Positions 35,318 through 47,810 of a stretch of 64,000 nt of DNA are shown here, piece after piece. The notes under the pieces were generated by a model. That model was not told the DNA's origin and did no database searches. It saw only the letters and a program-made list of their open reading frames with translations. Each line of letters opens with the position of its first letter. Position 1 is the stretch's first letter. The DNA is from Gigaspora margarita (taxonomy: Eukaryota; Glomeromycota; Glomeromycetes; Diversisporales; Gigasporaceae). The DNA lies in contig WTPW01000029.1 in assembly GCA_009809945.1 (NCBI GenBank), positions 841,262 to 905,261 on the forward strand, in the 5' to 3' direction. The translations under genes and the position numbers were made by a program.

Positions 35318-35591
35318 CAATTCTTATATATGTATCAAAAAAGTGATCAACGTGTCCATTTTATTGCCCAACATTATTGCATTATTGCATCTATGTAACT
35401 ACGACACAGTGTCATTAATATAGTTTTGGATATGAGATTGATATACTTAAATAGTGTACATATAATCGGCGGATCGAAATCCGTGACACCCGTGACCCGT
35501 CGAATGTACCGTAATTAAAAAAAAAAAAAAAAAAAAAAAGAGAGAAAAAAAAATTTTTCCTTTTAGTACCTTACATGCGTGACACCTGGTA

Positions 35592-35761
35592 CAGTCAACT
35601 GGATTATAATGAACTCTAGATATAATGAACTCAAAAAATTTAAAATTTCTTAATAGCTTAGTATAAAAAAAGCTATGGTTCTTTAAAAAAACATAGTAAT
35701 TTTTATAGTGAATATTTTTTTTTGGACAGACTCAAGGGTTCAGTATAGAAAGAGTTGACTG
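35592..35761. mobile_element. pogo/Tigger-like MITE (170 bp, TA target)
   Basis: CAGTCAACT at the left end is mirrored by AGTTGACTG at the right end, flanked by TA at 35590-35591 and 35762-35763. The uninterrupted sequence GGTACCAAGTTCC is visible at 40512-40524. Terminal CAGTC-ACT sequences with TA targets are typical of pogo/Tigger MITEs. Confidence 0.75.
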
Positions 35762-37080
35762 TACCAAGTTCCAAAGGACTTGTGCAGGAATTGTGAAGAA
35801 TTGGCACAAAATCATCAATAGATCGTGATCTGATCATGATGGTCCAAAATTATTACGACAAGAAAAACCACCAGGGGAATAATAGTTAAATCATTAACAT
35901 TTTGTTTAACGAATTAGTTATAATGATAGAAATACACCATAATTAGAAAGAAAGAAAGTGATTGAGATCGCGATGAATTCGCAAGCGATGGCGTTATATT
36001 CTAAGAAGTTTTAACTTTCGATTTCCTTCTTTTTGTTCTTGAAAATTTTCTAAATTGATAGAATTTGTCTTGTTTGAAGGGTGTATTCGAAAGTATTAGA
36101 ATGGAACCTGTACCCTTTTAATTCATGAAAAATGAATAAAACAAACGTTAAACAATAAGCTCAATAAGCCTTATCTTGTCAAATCGAGTATTGGACTTAT
36201 TGTCGTGGTGTTGGTGTTTTTTTTTTTAGGGTGAATATCTGTCTTTCGCTCATCCGAATCCCAGAACAATCGACAATATGCTTCAATCTTTGTATAAAAA
36301 GCTATTTAATTAATAGACCAGACCAATTGAACCAATTTGAAGCTAAATTGACTAGTGATCCCTTGACTATCAACAGTAAATTTGGTTGACCAACAGATTT
36401 AACCAACAATATATATAGCAAATAGGCCAAATTTATCAGCTTTGTAGGTCTCATAATTCATACATTTCATTTTTTAATTGTTTTTCTATCAGAATAAATT
36501 TTCAAATAACATGAATACTAAAGTTAGTACAGTTCCCTTAGTGATTAAACCAAATAAATAAATAATTATGGTTCAAGTAGGTGTGAAAAACAATAAAAAA
36601 GTACTCTTTATATAAATCCAATAAAATATGACAAATCTGAACTACCAATATTGTAGTAACAGGATTCACGGGACTCAAAAAATAATATATATTATATAAA
36701 ATTTTAATCAATCGAACTGAATCGAAAACGGCGATAATTTAAACTTTTTGGAAAATTTACTTAAAATTCTACTACTGTATGACTATGCATTGCATAGAAT
36801 TACATCTATAAATGACTAACTAAAAAAGTTTTTATTCAAACTCTAATTCTAAGCCTAAAATCTAAATTCAGTTATCCTTACTAAATCAGAACGATTCCAA
36901 TTTGGATACTAAAAAAAAAAAAACAAAGAAACCATGTGAGAATAGTAAATATAGCTTATTTTCTCATCTAAATTTCCTACTTACGTACGTAGTACGTGCA
37001 TACGTAATGCGGCACATTTTTGCGGATTGCAAAAAATAATTAACAAGAACTAAGTTCATACAGTTTCTTTTTCAAAAAAA

Positions 37081-38099
37081 ATGACGAGAATTAATAATAA
37101 TATGATAATGAATTGCTATTATTTCTATTATTTAGTTATAATAATCTTTAGTAATTCAATTTCAGTTTTTTGTCAGAAACAGGGTCAAAGAATATATAAC
37201 AGAACCAACTAAATTCACACCGGAATATAATCGAATTATTAACCACGACGAGTTACCAATTGTAAAAAATGAGTTATCAATAACTCTAAAATTATATCTT
37301 GAAAGCCATGGTTCTGTTTGGTGCAATGTTTTTTGTAAAGGTATTTTTTTACATATGACTATTAATTATTTATTAAAAAATTTCTTCAGTTAGTCATAAA
37401 AATTTTTATATTAGGTAGATGGGAAACCAGTAATATTAATATACCTGAACTCCTGTTAAAACCGAATGACTCAGTTCCGTTTCCAACTTGCTCGAATACT
37501 GGCAGTAGTAACATTGGACTTTCTATGGACGGTTATGGATTCCTACTTAACCGATGGTACCATGTAGCATACACGCTTACAAACCTCGACAAACGAATGA
37601 ATTTTTATATGGATGGTGAATGGGTTGGATCTTACAGTATCGAATATGTTCGTCAATCGTTCATATTTAATGATGGTCCTTTATATATTGGAAGGAATTT
37701 CGACTGGTATGGAGTTACTGGACAAATTAGGTAAATTCGGGATTTAATCAACCAAATCATCGATCTAAAATTTAAATTCTGTATGATTTTCGAAAAAAAT
37801 TAGCAATTTTCGATATTATAACTTTCGCCTATCTCATAGTGAGGTACTAATGGATTATTCGGTGAGATTATTTTTTAATTCAGCATTCATACACATATAT
37901 TTATATTTCTTACAAATTTTTAATTTAGGGCGAAGATCCAACGAAACATAATGACAATGATGAATGTCTAAATAGATCTTTTACTGATTTAACTATAGCA
38001 TTCTTTCTTGGTATAATGGTAATGGTATTGGTAGGTATTCTTTTTATACCTAGCATTATAATTCGAAGAAGTTATCAAGCAATCCCAAATCCTATGTAA
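37081..38099 (+). pseudogene. LamG domain gene, copy 5, broken in exon 1
   Basis: Exon 1 is 37081-37340, exon 2 is 37415-37730, exon 3 (22 nt) is 37840-37861 and exon 4 is 37929-38099. Exon 1 lacks 11 bases after RIY, where paralogs have CGTGAATTAAT, which shifts the frame and gives an early stop. Exons 2-4 are fully open (NRWYHVAYT, MNFYMDGEWVGSYS, membrane segment, IRRSYQAIPNPM). The TATATAAA box seen in other copies is also missing; only the ACGT motif remains at 36981-37010. Confidence 0.8.
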
Positions 38100-38610
38100 T
38101 GAATTTATTACATACTGAATTTGAAATTAAGAGATTTTTAAAATACCATTTCATTACATTTTAAAAAATGTCTCAATGTACCAGTGAATTGAATTTATTA
38201 CTTGTTAAGAATGTAATAATAATTTTTTTTGATTTAATAAAAAAAAAAACAAACATGCCATGCAGTTATTAGCATATGACAATTTACTCCTCTTTACCAT
38301 TATATAATTCATATATAATAGTTAATTATGGTGGCATAGTTCTGTATCGCTAAAGTGTAATTATCAACGAAAAATTTCGAAGGTATTAAAATATGTGTGA
38401 TCTGTCGTACACAATGATTATTCTAGAAATAGACAAGAACATTATAAATCATTCTTGAGTTCAATCACTATTAATTTGATGTGATGAATTGTAGCAGAAT
38501 TTATTTCTGAAACTATGGATTATTACAATAATTAGCTAAACGATGTATGCATTTTTTTTTTTTTTTTGCGTAAATTTTTATATTGGCTGTAAATTTTGAT
38601 AATTTATTAA

Positions 38611-39114
38611 GTGATGATTCGCGAGTAACCGGCACTAGCATCATAGTAAAAGTTGGGACAAATTTAATATGAATTTTATAATAAAGCTCAATCTGGTGCT
38701 GCTACAAAGTAAAGTTATTTTTTTACTAAGTTTACTTTTCTTTGGCTTAAAGTTGTAAAGTTCATTTGTGTTATTCTAATGGTAGTAAGATCGGTAAAAC
38801 AGTCTTCTAGTTCTTGTGATGTCTTAACTTTTCTCTTAAAGATTATAAAATTTCTTTATAATTTTGTAAAAAAATTTTGTATGATCTTTAAAAGGAAAGT
38901 TAAGGTATCTCAAGAACTACAAGGCCAATTTTACCGATCTTACTACCATCAGAATTACAAAAATGGGCTCTAAAACTTTAATTAGAAGTCAAAGAAAGGT
39001 TAATTTAGTAAAATAACTTTTCTTTGTAGGAGCACCAGATTGAGCTCTATTATAAAATTCATATTGTCACAACTTTTATTATGATGCTAATGCCGGCTAC
39101 TCGCGAATCATCAC
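38611..39114. mobile_element. Full-length foldback element (504 bp) at TTAA
   Basis: Nearly the entire element is an inverted repeat with arms of ~240 bp, starting GTGATGATTCGCGAGTA and ending with its complement. TTAA flanks both sides (38607-38610, 39115-39118). TTAA targets are typical of piggyBac-type elements, but the ends do not start with CCC, so class is uncertain. It interrupts the 3' block of unit 5. Confidence 0.7.
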
Positions 39115-39122
39115 TTAAAAAG

Positions 39123-39263
39123 CAGGGTTGGCAATGGAGCTCAATGGAGCCCAATGGAGCTGCGAATGGAGCCAATGGAGCTCTGAATGGAGCCAATGGA
39201 TACTAGTTTTTTGAGCTCCATTCGCGCAACCATTGAGCTCCATTGGCTCCATTGCCAACCCTG
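39123..39263. mobile_element. hAT-type MITE (141 bp) abutting the TTAA foldback
   Basis: CAGGGTTGGCAATGGAGC is mirrored at the right end. CTTAAAAAG occurs on both sides (39114-39122 and 39264-39272). The interior repeats GAATGGAGCCAATGGAGCT. The duplicated target includes the last base of the neighbouring foldback, so this element arrived second. Confidence 0.72.
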
Positions 39264-39409
39264 CTTAAAAAGACATCAATTTCCATATTTCTAACAAAAT
39301 AAAAACCAATTAAATCATTTTCTATCTTTTATAGCACTCTTATAATCCAATATTTTTATTTATTATTAAAAATCGATAAGTTTATATTAATGTTTTCCTT
39401 TTGGTATAA

Positions 39410-40160
39410 AAACATTTTTGAATAAGATACATTCTAATGTATGAAAAATTTTTTCAGAGAACTTAGATCTTCGCATTTTTACAAATAGCCTGTGCCAAGC
39501 TTTTTCAACATCAAGATTAAAATTATTTTGAGAAATATATAGAGAAGTTAAAGCAGTATTTATATAAAGTGCCTCTGCAATTGCTTTTCCTCCTTCACAA
39601 CTAAGGACATTGTGTGAAACATTTAGAGAAGTCAGAATTTTGTTTTTGGGAAGTGCTTCAGCTTATACTTTTCTCCTTCAAAATTAAATCATTATGTGAA
39701 ATATTTAGAGAAGTTAGGGTAGAATTTTTACAAAGTGCTTTAGTAGTCCACTCCATCATTCAGAGTCAATTTTATTATAGCTAATATCTAAAGAAGTCAA
39801 AGTAACGTTCTATAAAAGAGCACTTACTAACGATTTTGCACGTTAGAACCAATATGATTAATATAAATGTCCAAGGAAGTCAAAGTAGTATTTATGCAGA
39901 ATGCATTTGCTAATGCTTTCCCACCCTCAATATAAAGTTGATTACAAGAAAGTTTAGAGAAGTCAGAGTTGTGTTCTTATAAAGTACATCTGCGAAAGTT
40001 TTTCCTCCTATTAATATCTAAAGAAGTTAAACTAATCTTTTCGCAAAGAGCACCTGCCAATGTTTTGCATCTTTGGAATTAAGTTGACCATTATAGATAA
40101 TTAAGGAAGTTAAAGTAGTGTTCTTACACAGAGCATCAACTAATGCTTCCACACCTACAA
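39410..40160 (-). pseudogene. F-box/LRR gene remnant (unit 5)
   Basis: LRR units on the minus strand match 49552-50340 of the intact gene, with many one-base shifts (the open piece 40027-40236 reads ALVDALCKNTTLTSLIIYNG). It ends near 40155 exactly where the unit-4 copy ends and runs into the same P segment. F-box absent. Confidence 0.78.
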
Positions 40161-40750
40161 GAACAAGAATATAAACAATTGCCTTGCAATAGTGAAAAGA
40201 AAAACTTGTAAAAAACAGATTTCTAGATTTAAGCAATTCTTATAGATGATGTATCAAAAAAGTGATCACCGTGACCATTTTATTACGAACATTACTGCAT
40301 CTGATGTAACCATGACACAGCGTCATTAATATCAGTTTTGGATATGAGGTTTCCGAAATTTTGATATCTAAAACATTCAGGATTAGTCAAATTGGTTAAA
40401 TAGCGTACATATAAGCGGCGGATTGAAATCCCGTAACACCCTGTGACCCGTTGACTGCACCGTAAGTTCGTAAAAAAAAAAAATCCTTTTAGTATCACAC
40501 ATGTGTGACCTGGTACCAAGTTCCCAACAAGTCGAGCCGCATAGCTCCGAGAGGAACAAAGTACTTCGCAGGAATTGTGAAGAAATTGGCACAAAATCAT
40601 CAATAGATCGTGATCATGATGGTCCAAAATCATTACGACAAAAAAAGCCATCAGGGAATAATAGTTAAATCATTAACCTTTTGTTTAATGAATTAGTCAT
40701 AATTAGAAATTATGATATGTTATAATTAAAGAAAGAAAGTGATTGAGATC
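40145..40750. repeat. P segment copy 4
   Basis: Same order of landmarks as 35035-35860 but without the two MITEs. It is cut at about 40752 by the Ty3/gypsy fossil. The 119-codon minus-strand frame (40292-40651) is not conserved in the other P copy and has no family motif. Confidence 0.6.
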
Positions 40751-40751
40751 G

Positions 40752-43700
40752 TAGTTTATAGTATGTATGAAGACATGTATAATAACTTTATTATTCAGTG
40801 GGAATAAGAAATACAAGAGAGAATTCAATTCTAACTAAATGTATTCAAGGGAAAACCAAATCCACTTTGCTACCAAGGCAAAAATAGAGTGTTTATATAC
40901 ATGAATTGTAGGTTACAATCTACACTACTAATAACTTATTCTAAGGACTATCTACCCTAATCTATGATGAAATATAAAGAAATATAAAGAAATACTATAA
41001 AAAGAATATGAAGTAAAAAGAAGACATTATGAAGACAGTTATATTTTTGGAATTCCCAGATCATACACATGATCATGTATGAAAGATCAAAGATTTCATA
41101 TAATCAACATTAAATGAATGTTGGTAATGATCATTTCATATGTCATCATAATAGCATTTCTAGTATAACATATTTCTTTCCCATTTTATTACGAGCTCCA
41201 TGAGTAATATCAAGAAAGAACTTGGAGATTGAGGTAGCAATTCCCTCAAAATAGCAATGACCAACCATATATATTCTGTTAGAACATTTAAAATCTATTA
41301 TATCTTTCATAATATTTTTTAAGCAATAGAGCATTGTAAGGAGACTCTAAAATTTGACCATCTATTGTTTGTAATTTATATATATCATGAGCTATACAAC
41401 TATATATAGTATAAGGTCCTAACCATCTGGGCAATAATTTACCAGAATGTTGTTTATGTAGAGATGCATTGAATAATAGAACTTTATCTCCTTTTTCAAA
41501 GATTCATTGAATTTTTTTCAATTTCTTGTTCCATTGAAATTTTTGTCATTGTTGTGCTCTATTGATGTTTTCTTTTGCAATTTCTCTTTAACAGGTAGGT
41601 TTTCAACAATTTCAAATAATCGATTAAGCACATTTTCACTAATTTCATCTTCATTTTCAAAATTAGGAAATCTTGATTTTCTTCCATAAGTAAGAAAAAA
41701 TAGAGTAAATCTTATTGTAGATTGTTTAGAGGTCCAATATGCATATAATATAGAAGGTATTATAGTATCACATTCTCTATTTTGATTTATTAACTTTGCC
41801 AAGAATTCACATAATGTTTTATTAAATCTTCCAACTAATCCATTAGTTTGTAAGTAATATAGTGTAGACAGTAAGTGCTTAATTTCAATTTTTTGTACCA
41901 AAAATTTGATTACTTTATTATTAAAATGGAGTCCTCTATCAGATACTAGGTAGGTAGAGCATCATGGCAACAAATAATTTCAATAATAATAAATGAGCTG
42001 TTTGCTGAGCATTAGCAGTAGGTGTTGCTTTTGCTTCAGGCCATTTAGTCATATAATCAACAGCAACTATAATGTAGTGATTCCCACTTTTTGTTAAATC
42101 TAGAGGGCGCACAAAATCAATACCTATTTTGTAAAATGGAGCTTCTACTAGAATAGGTTGTAAAGGTCCTTGAATTCAGTATTTCCCACATTTTTGGCAT
42201 TCATCACAGGTTCTAACATACTCATAAATATATTCATACATTTTTAAGACCAGAGTATTGATTACAGATCTTTTCAAACACCTTATTAGTACCCAAATGA
42301 GCTCCTAAGGGATGAGTATGTGCCATATATAAGATTCAACCTATTTCATGTTCTTGTATTACACATAGTAATTGGTTCTTTGATTGTTTTTAGCAGTCTC
42401 TTTTATAATAAATGATTATAAATAATAAAGAATTTACTTTGGGATTCTAAACTTTTCTTTTGTTGTGTATTAAAATAACTTGGAAATTTTGTAGTTGTAA
42501 AAAAGTTTAATTTGATTATATCATGTTGGTTCTATTGTGAAAAAAAATATTAAAAAAATAAAAAAATATAATAGGAGAAGAGGAAAAGAAGAAAAAAATA
42601 TTTGTTCAGTAGCAGTGACTGACTTGCAAAGTTTACCATTATTTGTAGACAGATAAAAAAAAAATCACAAATAAATAGTAGAATTTGGTACTTTCCACCA
42701 AACAGAATTACTTAAAAAAAATTAGAAAAGTTATTAAATTCCTAATAATCTATTGATGATGTTTGTAAAGGAGATAACCTTTATGGGTGATTTGTTAAAA
42801 AATTGCTTTCATCTTCTATAATTATTTCTGGAAAAGAAAATTCACTTTTACTTTCTGATTGAATTTCAGATTTAAAGTATATTATTTTTTTATCATCTGA
42901 ATCTGAAGTAGACCAATAACGTTTTGCAATCTTTTCAATAGGTATGCCTTAATTGCAATCCACATTTTTAATTCACATTTGCATTTAGCACAGTCATCTG
43001 TAGGTGAATATAATTTGTCACCACACCAACATTGTGCATTAGGGCCTTTCTAATTATATTGCCAATATTTATTTATCTTTTGTTCTGGCCTTTAAACAAT
43101 TACTGATATGCTTGATATAATACTAGGTACAATATGGTCCATTATACTTTATTTCTTCAGGAGAAAATTCAGCATTCATGTATGGTTTTATGCCATATGT
43201 AATGAATTCAGGTGGACTATAATCTAATACTCTTATTACTTCTTGATACACTTTTGATAACAAATAATCTAGTTATGATTATTATAGATTGTTTCAGTTT
43301 CTAGTTCAAGGTAATAAACTGTAACTTCTTGTTGTTCAAGCAGTCTTAAAAAATGCATCTACATTATTATGGTTGTGTCCAGGTCAATGGATAATAAAAA
43401 GTTGTAAGGTTCTAATCTCATAATCCATCTAGCTTGCTTTCCTTTAAGTTCAGAAGTCCTTAACCATTGTAAAGCAGAATGGTCAATAATTATATAGAAT
43501 GGCTTAGATCCTAAATATTGATGAAAATGTTCTATAGCCCAAATAACTGTAAGACATTCTAGTTCAGATATGGAATAATTTTGCTCAGTTTTAGTAACAC
43601 TTCTACAAGCATATACTACAATATATTCCATATTATTATCTTCAATTGTGCAAGTACAGCACCTAAATCTAAAGCAAAGGCATCTGTATGAAGGTAAAAT

Positions 43701-46700
43701 GGGCAGTTGAAGTTAGGATATCTTAATACTGAAGTTGTGATAAGGTAAGTTTTCAAAGTGTTAAAAGCTTCATCTTGGTCATTATTCCATTGGTAAGGTT
43801 CATCCTTTTTCAGTAAATTGTTTAGGAGCTTAGCAATTTTAGAAAACCCTTTGATAAATTTCTATAATAAGAAGCAAGACCTAAAAATGCACAAAGTAGC
43901 TTGAATGTTTTAGGTATAGAAAAGTCTTTAATTTTAATAATTTTTTCTTTATCAGAGATAATTCTATCTCTATTGATTACATGTCCTAAAAATTTAATGG
44001 TATTAAGAAAGAAAGAGCAATTTTCTAAATTTAGTTTTAAATGAACTTTTTCCAATTCCTTCAAAACTTATAAACATGTTTTAAATATTCATTGTAAGTT
44101 TTCGAATAAATTGTTATATCATCCAAATAAACAACAACAAATTTGTTAATAAATGGATATAAAACATTACATAATCCAAATGGCATAACATTAAATTCAT
44201 AAGTACCAAAGTTAGTAATAAAGGCTGTTTTCTTTTTATCCTCTAGTTTCATTCCAACTTGCCAATATCCACTAGCTAAATCAAGACTTGTAAACCATTT
44301 TGAACCATTAAACACAGTCAAGATTTCATTGATATTTGGTAAAGGATAAATGTCCTTTTAGTAACAGTATTTAATTTTCAATAGTCAATACATATTTTCT
44401 TTTTACCATTTTTCTTTGGTACTAATACAATAGGAGAAACCCAAGGACTTTTTGTTTCTTGTATAATTCCTTGTTTCTTCATAGCAAGAATTTCTTTTTT
44501 AAGGAAATCTTGTTCATCCAAGAACATACTATAGGTTGTTGACTTATAGATTTAGCATTTCCAGTATTAATTTTATGAAGAACAAAATTGGTCTGTTCTA
44601 ATTCAGTTTGTTCAGATTTGCTGATATTTTTGGCATAAACTTGTGGAATTTCTTTGAGAAGGTCCACAACTTGGTTTTGTTGTTTAATAGTCAATTCAGA
44701 GTTAATATTAAATGAACTTTTGTCCTAATCATCAAGGTCTGGTAAAGTATTTGTCAAATATACAGCAGGGTTATGTCCAGTCCAAGGATTATAAATAAGT
44801 CATCATCCTCAGAAACATATTCATCAGTATAGAAGGCTTGAATTTCATTATTTCCTCTTCTAATTCATCAACCCACTCATCTTCATTAGTAAATTCTTCT
44901 AATTCCTAAGCTAGCATATTGTTACTAACATGGGTGGCATTAATAGTAACTTGTTTTTCTAAATACTTGACATGTAAGGTATTATCAGCAAAATCTAATT
45001 TAACTTTAGATTTACTAAACCAATCAGTTTCCAACAATAAAGTTTCCTCTTGGAATTCAATTACTTGAAGGTTTATAGGAATTGTTAGATCCTATAGAGT
45101 TATTTTAATATTAGTAACTATTCCCAAGGCTTTAGTATGCTTTCTATTTGCTGTAACAACAATAGTTTTAGAGGACTGGTCAATTTCTAATCCTAGTTTG
45201 TCCATTAATTTTCTAGTTATAATGCTAACAGCAGCATCTGAATCAAGAATTGCAACTACAGGCTTTCTTTTAATACAGATATGACATCTCATAGCTATAG
45301 TTTTATAAGAACTATTAGCTTGTAAGTGGTTAGCTTCTGTACTGGGTTCTTTTTTTCTTCTTAAGGCCTTCCCAAATTACATTGTTGGTTAGGGTATTGT
45401 AAGAGTAAAACCATAGATAATATGGGCAGGAGATTCCAATAAGTTTTCAGAAATATCATAAAAGCTAAGTTGGTCAACAACAGAAGGTAGCCTTCTCTTT
45501 AATATTTTCTTTGTAGAAGGTATATTTGGTTTGACTTCCACAGGAATTTCTTCTATGTTGGTTGATATTTGTGAGTTTTACTTCTAAGAGCATGTTCTTT
45601 ACTAGATTCAGATTGTTTTTGTTTTCCTTTTTGTTCTTTCCTGTTGGTAGTATAGGGTTGATAATGAGTAACATAAGCTTCATTTTCATACTCAGCTTTA
45701 ACAAAATTTATATTTCTATTCTGCTTTTTTTATTTTGGCTATAGACTTGGTATTGTTGTTCTGTAGTTGGTAACCTTTCAGCTAAACAATTTTTGGCATA
45801 ATGACAAGGTTCTCCACATCTGAAACGACTAAAGTTAGTAGACTTTTTGTAGTATTTCATGGTAAGAATTGTTTTTAAATGAAGGTTTTTCAGTTTGGTT
45901 AGTAAGAGCTGATGCAATAGTAGCATAATTTAAACTTAGTTGTTGCATCTGTTTAGTAAGTTGTTCAATTTCTTTTCATAATTTTTTGATCCTTTAGATG
46001 AAACTGGGTCAGCATCAGTGGCAAAATCAGTTCCTTGTTCATGTGTATATGCTAATATTAAGATTGCAGTCAAATCTGCTGTGCTATGCATTAGAAGGAA
46101 AGGTAATAAGTTTGGTCTCAATCCTTTCTTGAAATAATACATCTTTTGGGCATCAGGCATATTATTTCCTCTTTTAACTAATTTTTTTAAATTTGCTATT
46201 GTAAGTTTCAATAGTTTCTCCAGGTAGTTGCTTTAATGTATCAAGGTCCCTTAACCACTTATTTTTCCAATGCTGTGTACAAAATTGATTTTGAAAAGCA
46301 GCAACAGTAGCAGTCAATCTCCATTAGCATCAGCTGGATTGGCTAGTTGATTAGCTCTAAAATAGGTTTGTTGGCATTCATCTGCAATTCCATATAAAAA
46401 GGCAGGTAGAATTTCATGTTTTCGTTTGCTATTCCATCTATTAGCTATTGCAGCTTTTTCAAAACTTTCCATCCAAGCTTGAGGGTCCTGAGTTCCATCT
46501 CCATAGCATAGAATGGTTCTATTCTCAATAAAAGGATTCCTTTTGTTTGGCTTGAAGATAATCTAAGATAGCTTGAGCATTGGGCATATTTTGTACTATA
46601 GGTGTGGGTGAAGGAGTTTGAAATAATCTATCAAGTCCTAGATCAGTATCAGAATCAGAATTTTCAACTGCTCTGGTAGTTGTATTTTGAGTATAAAGAA

Positions 46701-47117
46701 CAAGAAATGAATCACAGGGTATGCTATAATAAACCAGGTCTAAAACTAATAAACTGTATGATAATATTCCTTGCAACAGGATGGCACAATTGACAAGAAT
46801 AATCTGCTGCAATTTCTTGAATTTGTTGCTTAACCTCTGGTCCAGTACCAGGATAAAGTGTTGATGATCGTGTTGATGATTTCTGTAGAGAAATTCTATA
46901 TACACAACTTACAAGTTAGTAATAACTAATTACTCTTAATTAATTTCACAATTCAAGTAACGATTGAGCTTTAATCCATAATTACCACCAAAATGTAACA
47001 CTTGGAATTCACCTCTCAAAAGAATTCAAGAGACAAATAGACTATAGATATAGTCTTCATACTATAATCTATTTGTCTCTTGAATTCTTTTGAGAGGTGA
47101 ATTCCAAGTGTGACACC
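40752..47117 (-). mobile_element. Ty3/gypsy LTR retrotransposon fossil, broken
   Basis: Read on the minus strand the parts occur in this order: gag-like region (about 46.9-45.9 kb), zinc-knuckle region (~45.8 kb), retropepsin-like protease (~45.2 kb), reverse transcriptase (~44.7-43.8 kb), RNase H (~43.6-43.4 kb) and integrase (~42.2-41.5 kb). Integrase after RNase H is the Ty3/gypsy arrangement. A plausible 3' LTR with TATATAAA and AATAAAG signals lies at about 40.75-41.0 kb. At the 5' end only a 122-bp palindromic segment is seen, not a matching LTR. The element carries many breaks (well over ten by the fragmentation of its frames), so it is old and inactive. It sits at the junction of module units 5 and 6. 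Confidence 0.85.
46994..47115. repeat. 122-bp palindrome at the 5' edge of the Ty3/gypsy fossil
   Basis: Arms of about 43 bp (starting CACTTGGAATTCACCTCTC) face each other around a ~28-bp centre. The outer bases read TGTAACA and TGTGACA, so it may be a rearranged piece of LTR. No equivalent was found at the other end of the element. Confidence 0.6.
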
Positions 47118-47810
47118 AACAATATATATAGCAAATAGGCCATCATTCCGAATTTATAAGCTTTGTAGGTCTCATAATTCATAAATTTCATTTTTTAATT
47201 GCGTTTCTATCAGAATAAATTTTCAAATATACATGAATACTAAAGTTAGTACAGTTGGTGTTTAAACCAAATAAATAGATAATTATGATCCATGTAGGTG
47301 TGAAAAACAATAATAAGTACTCTTTATATAATTCCAATAAAATATGACAAATCTGAACCACCAATAATGTAGTAACAGGATTCACGGGACTCAAAAAAAA
47401 ATTATAAAATTAATCAATCTAACTGAATCGTAAACAGCGATAATTTAAACTTTTTGAAAAATTTACTTAAAAATCAACTATTATATGGCTGTGCATTGCA
47501 TAGAATTACATCTATAAAATGACTAACTAAAAAAGTTTTTATCCAAACCCTAATTTTAAGCCTAAGATCTAAATTCTGTTATCCTTACTAAATCAGACGA
47601 TTCCAATTTGGATCACGACATATATTAAAAACAAAAACAAAAAAACCATGTGAGAATGGTAAATCTAGCCTATTTTCCATCATTTTTGTTCTATATAAAA
47701 ATGATTGAAAGTTCTGAATTTCCTATTTACGTAGTACGTACGTACGTAATGCGGCACATTTTTGCTGATTGCGAAAAATAATAATCAAGAACTAAATTCT
47801 GTTTCAAAAA

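Larger units (their letters stand above)
35035..35860. repeat. P segment copy 3 with two inserted MITEs
   Basis: Matches 40145-40640 in order (TTGCCTTGCAATAGC, AGTGATCAACGTG, GTGACCCGTCGA, CATCAATAGATCGTGATC). It is interrupted at 35108-35317 and 35592-35761 by small elements absent from the other copy, which gives clear empty sites. Confidence 0.65.

Noticed and set aside
40292-40651. 119-codon minus-strand open frame
   Set aside because: Lies in a P segment; the frame is not conserved in the homologous segment at 35.4-35.9 kb and shows no family motif.
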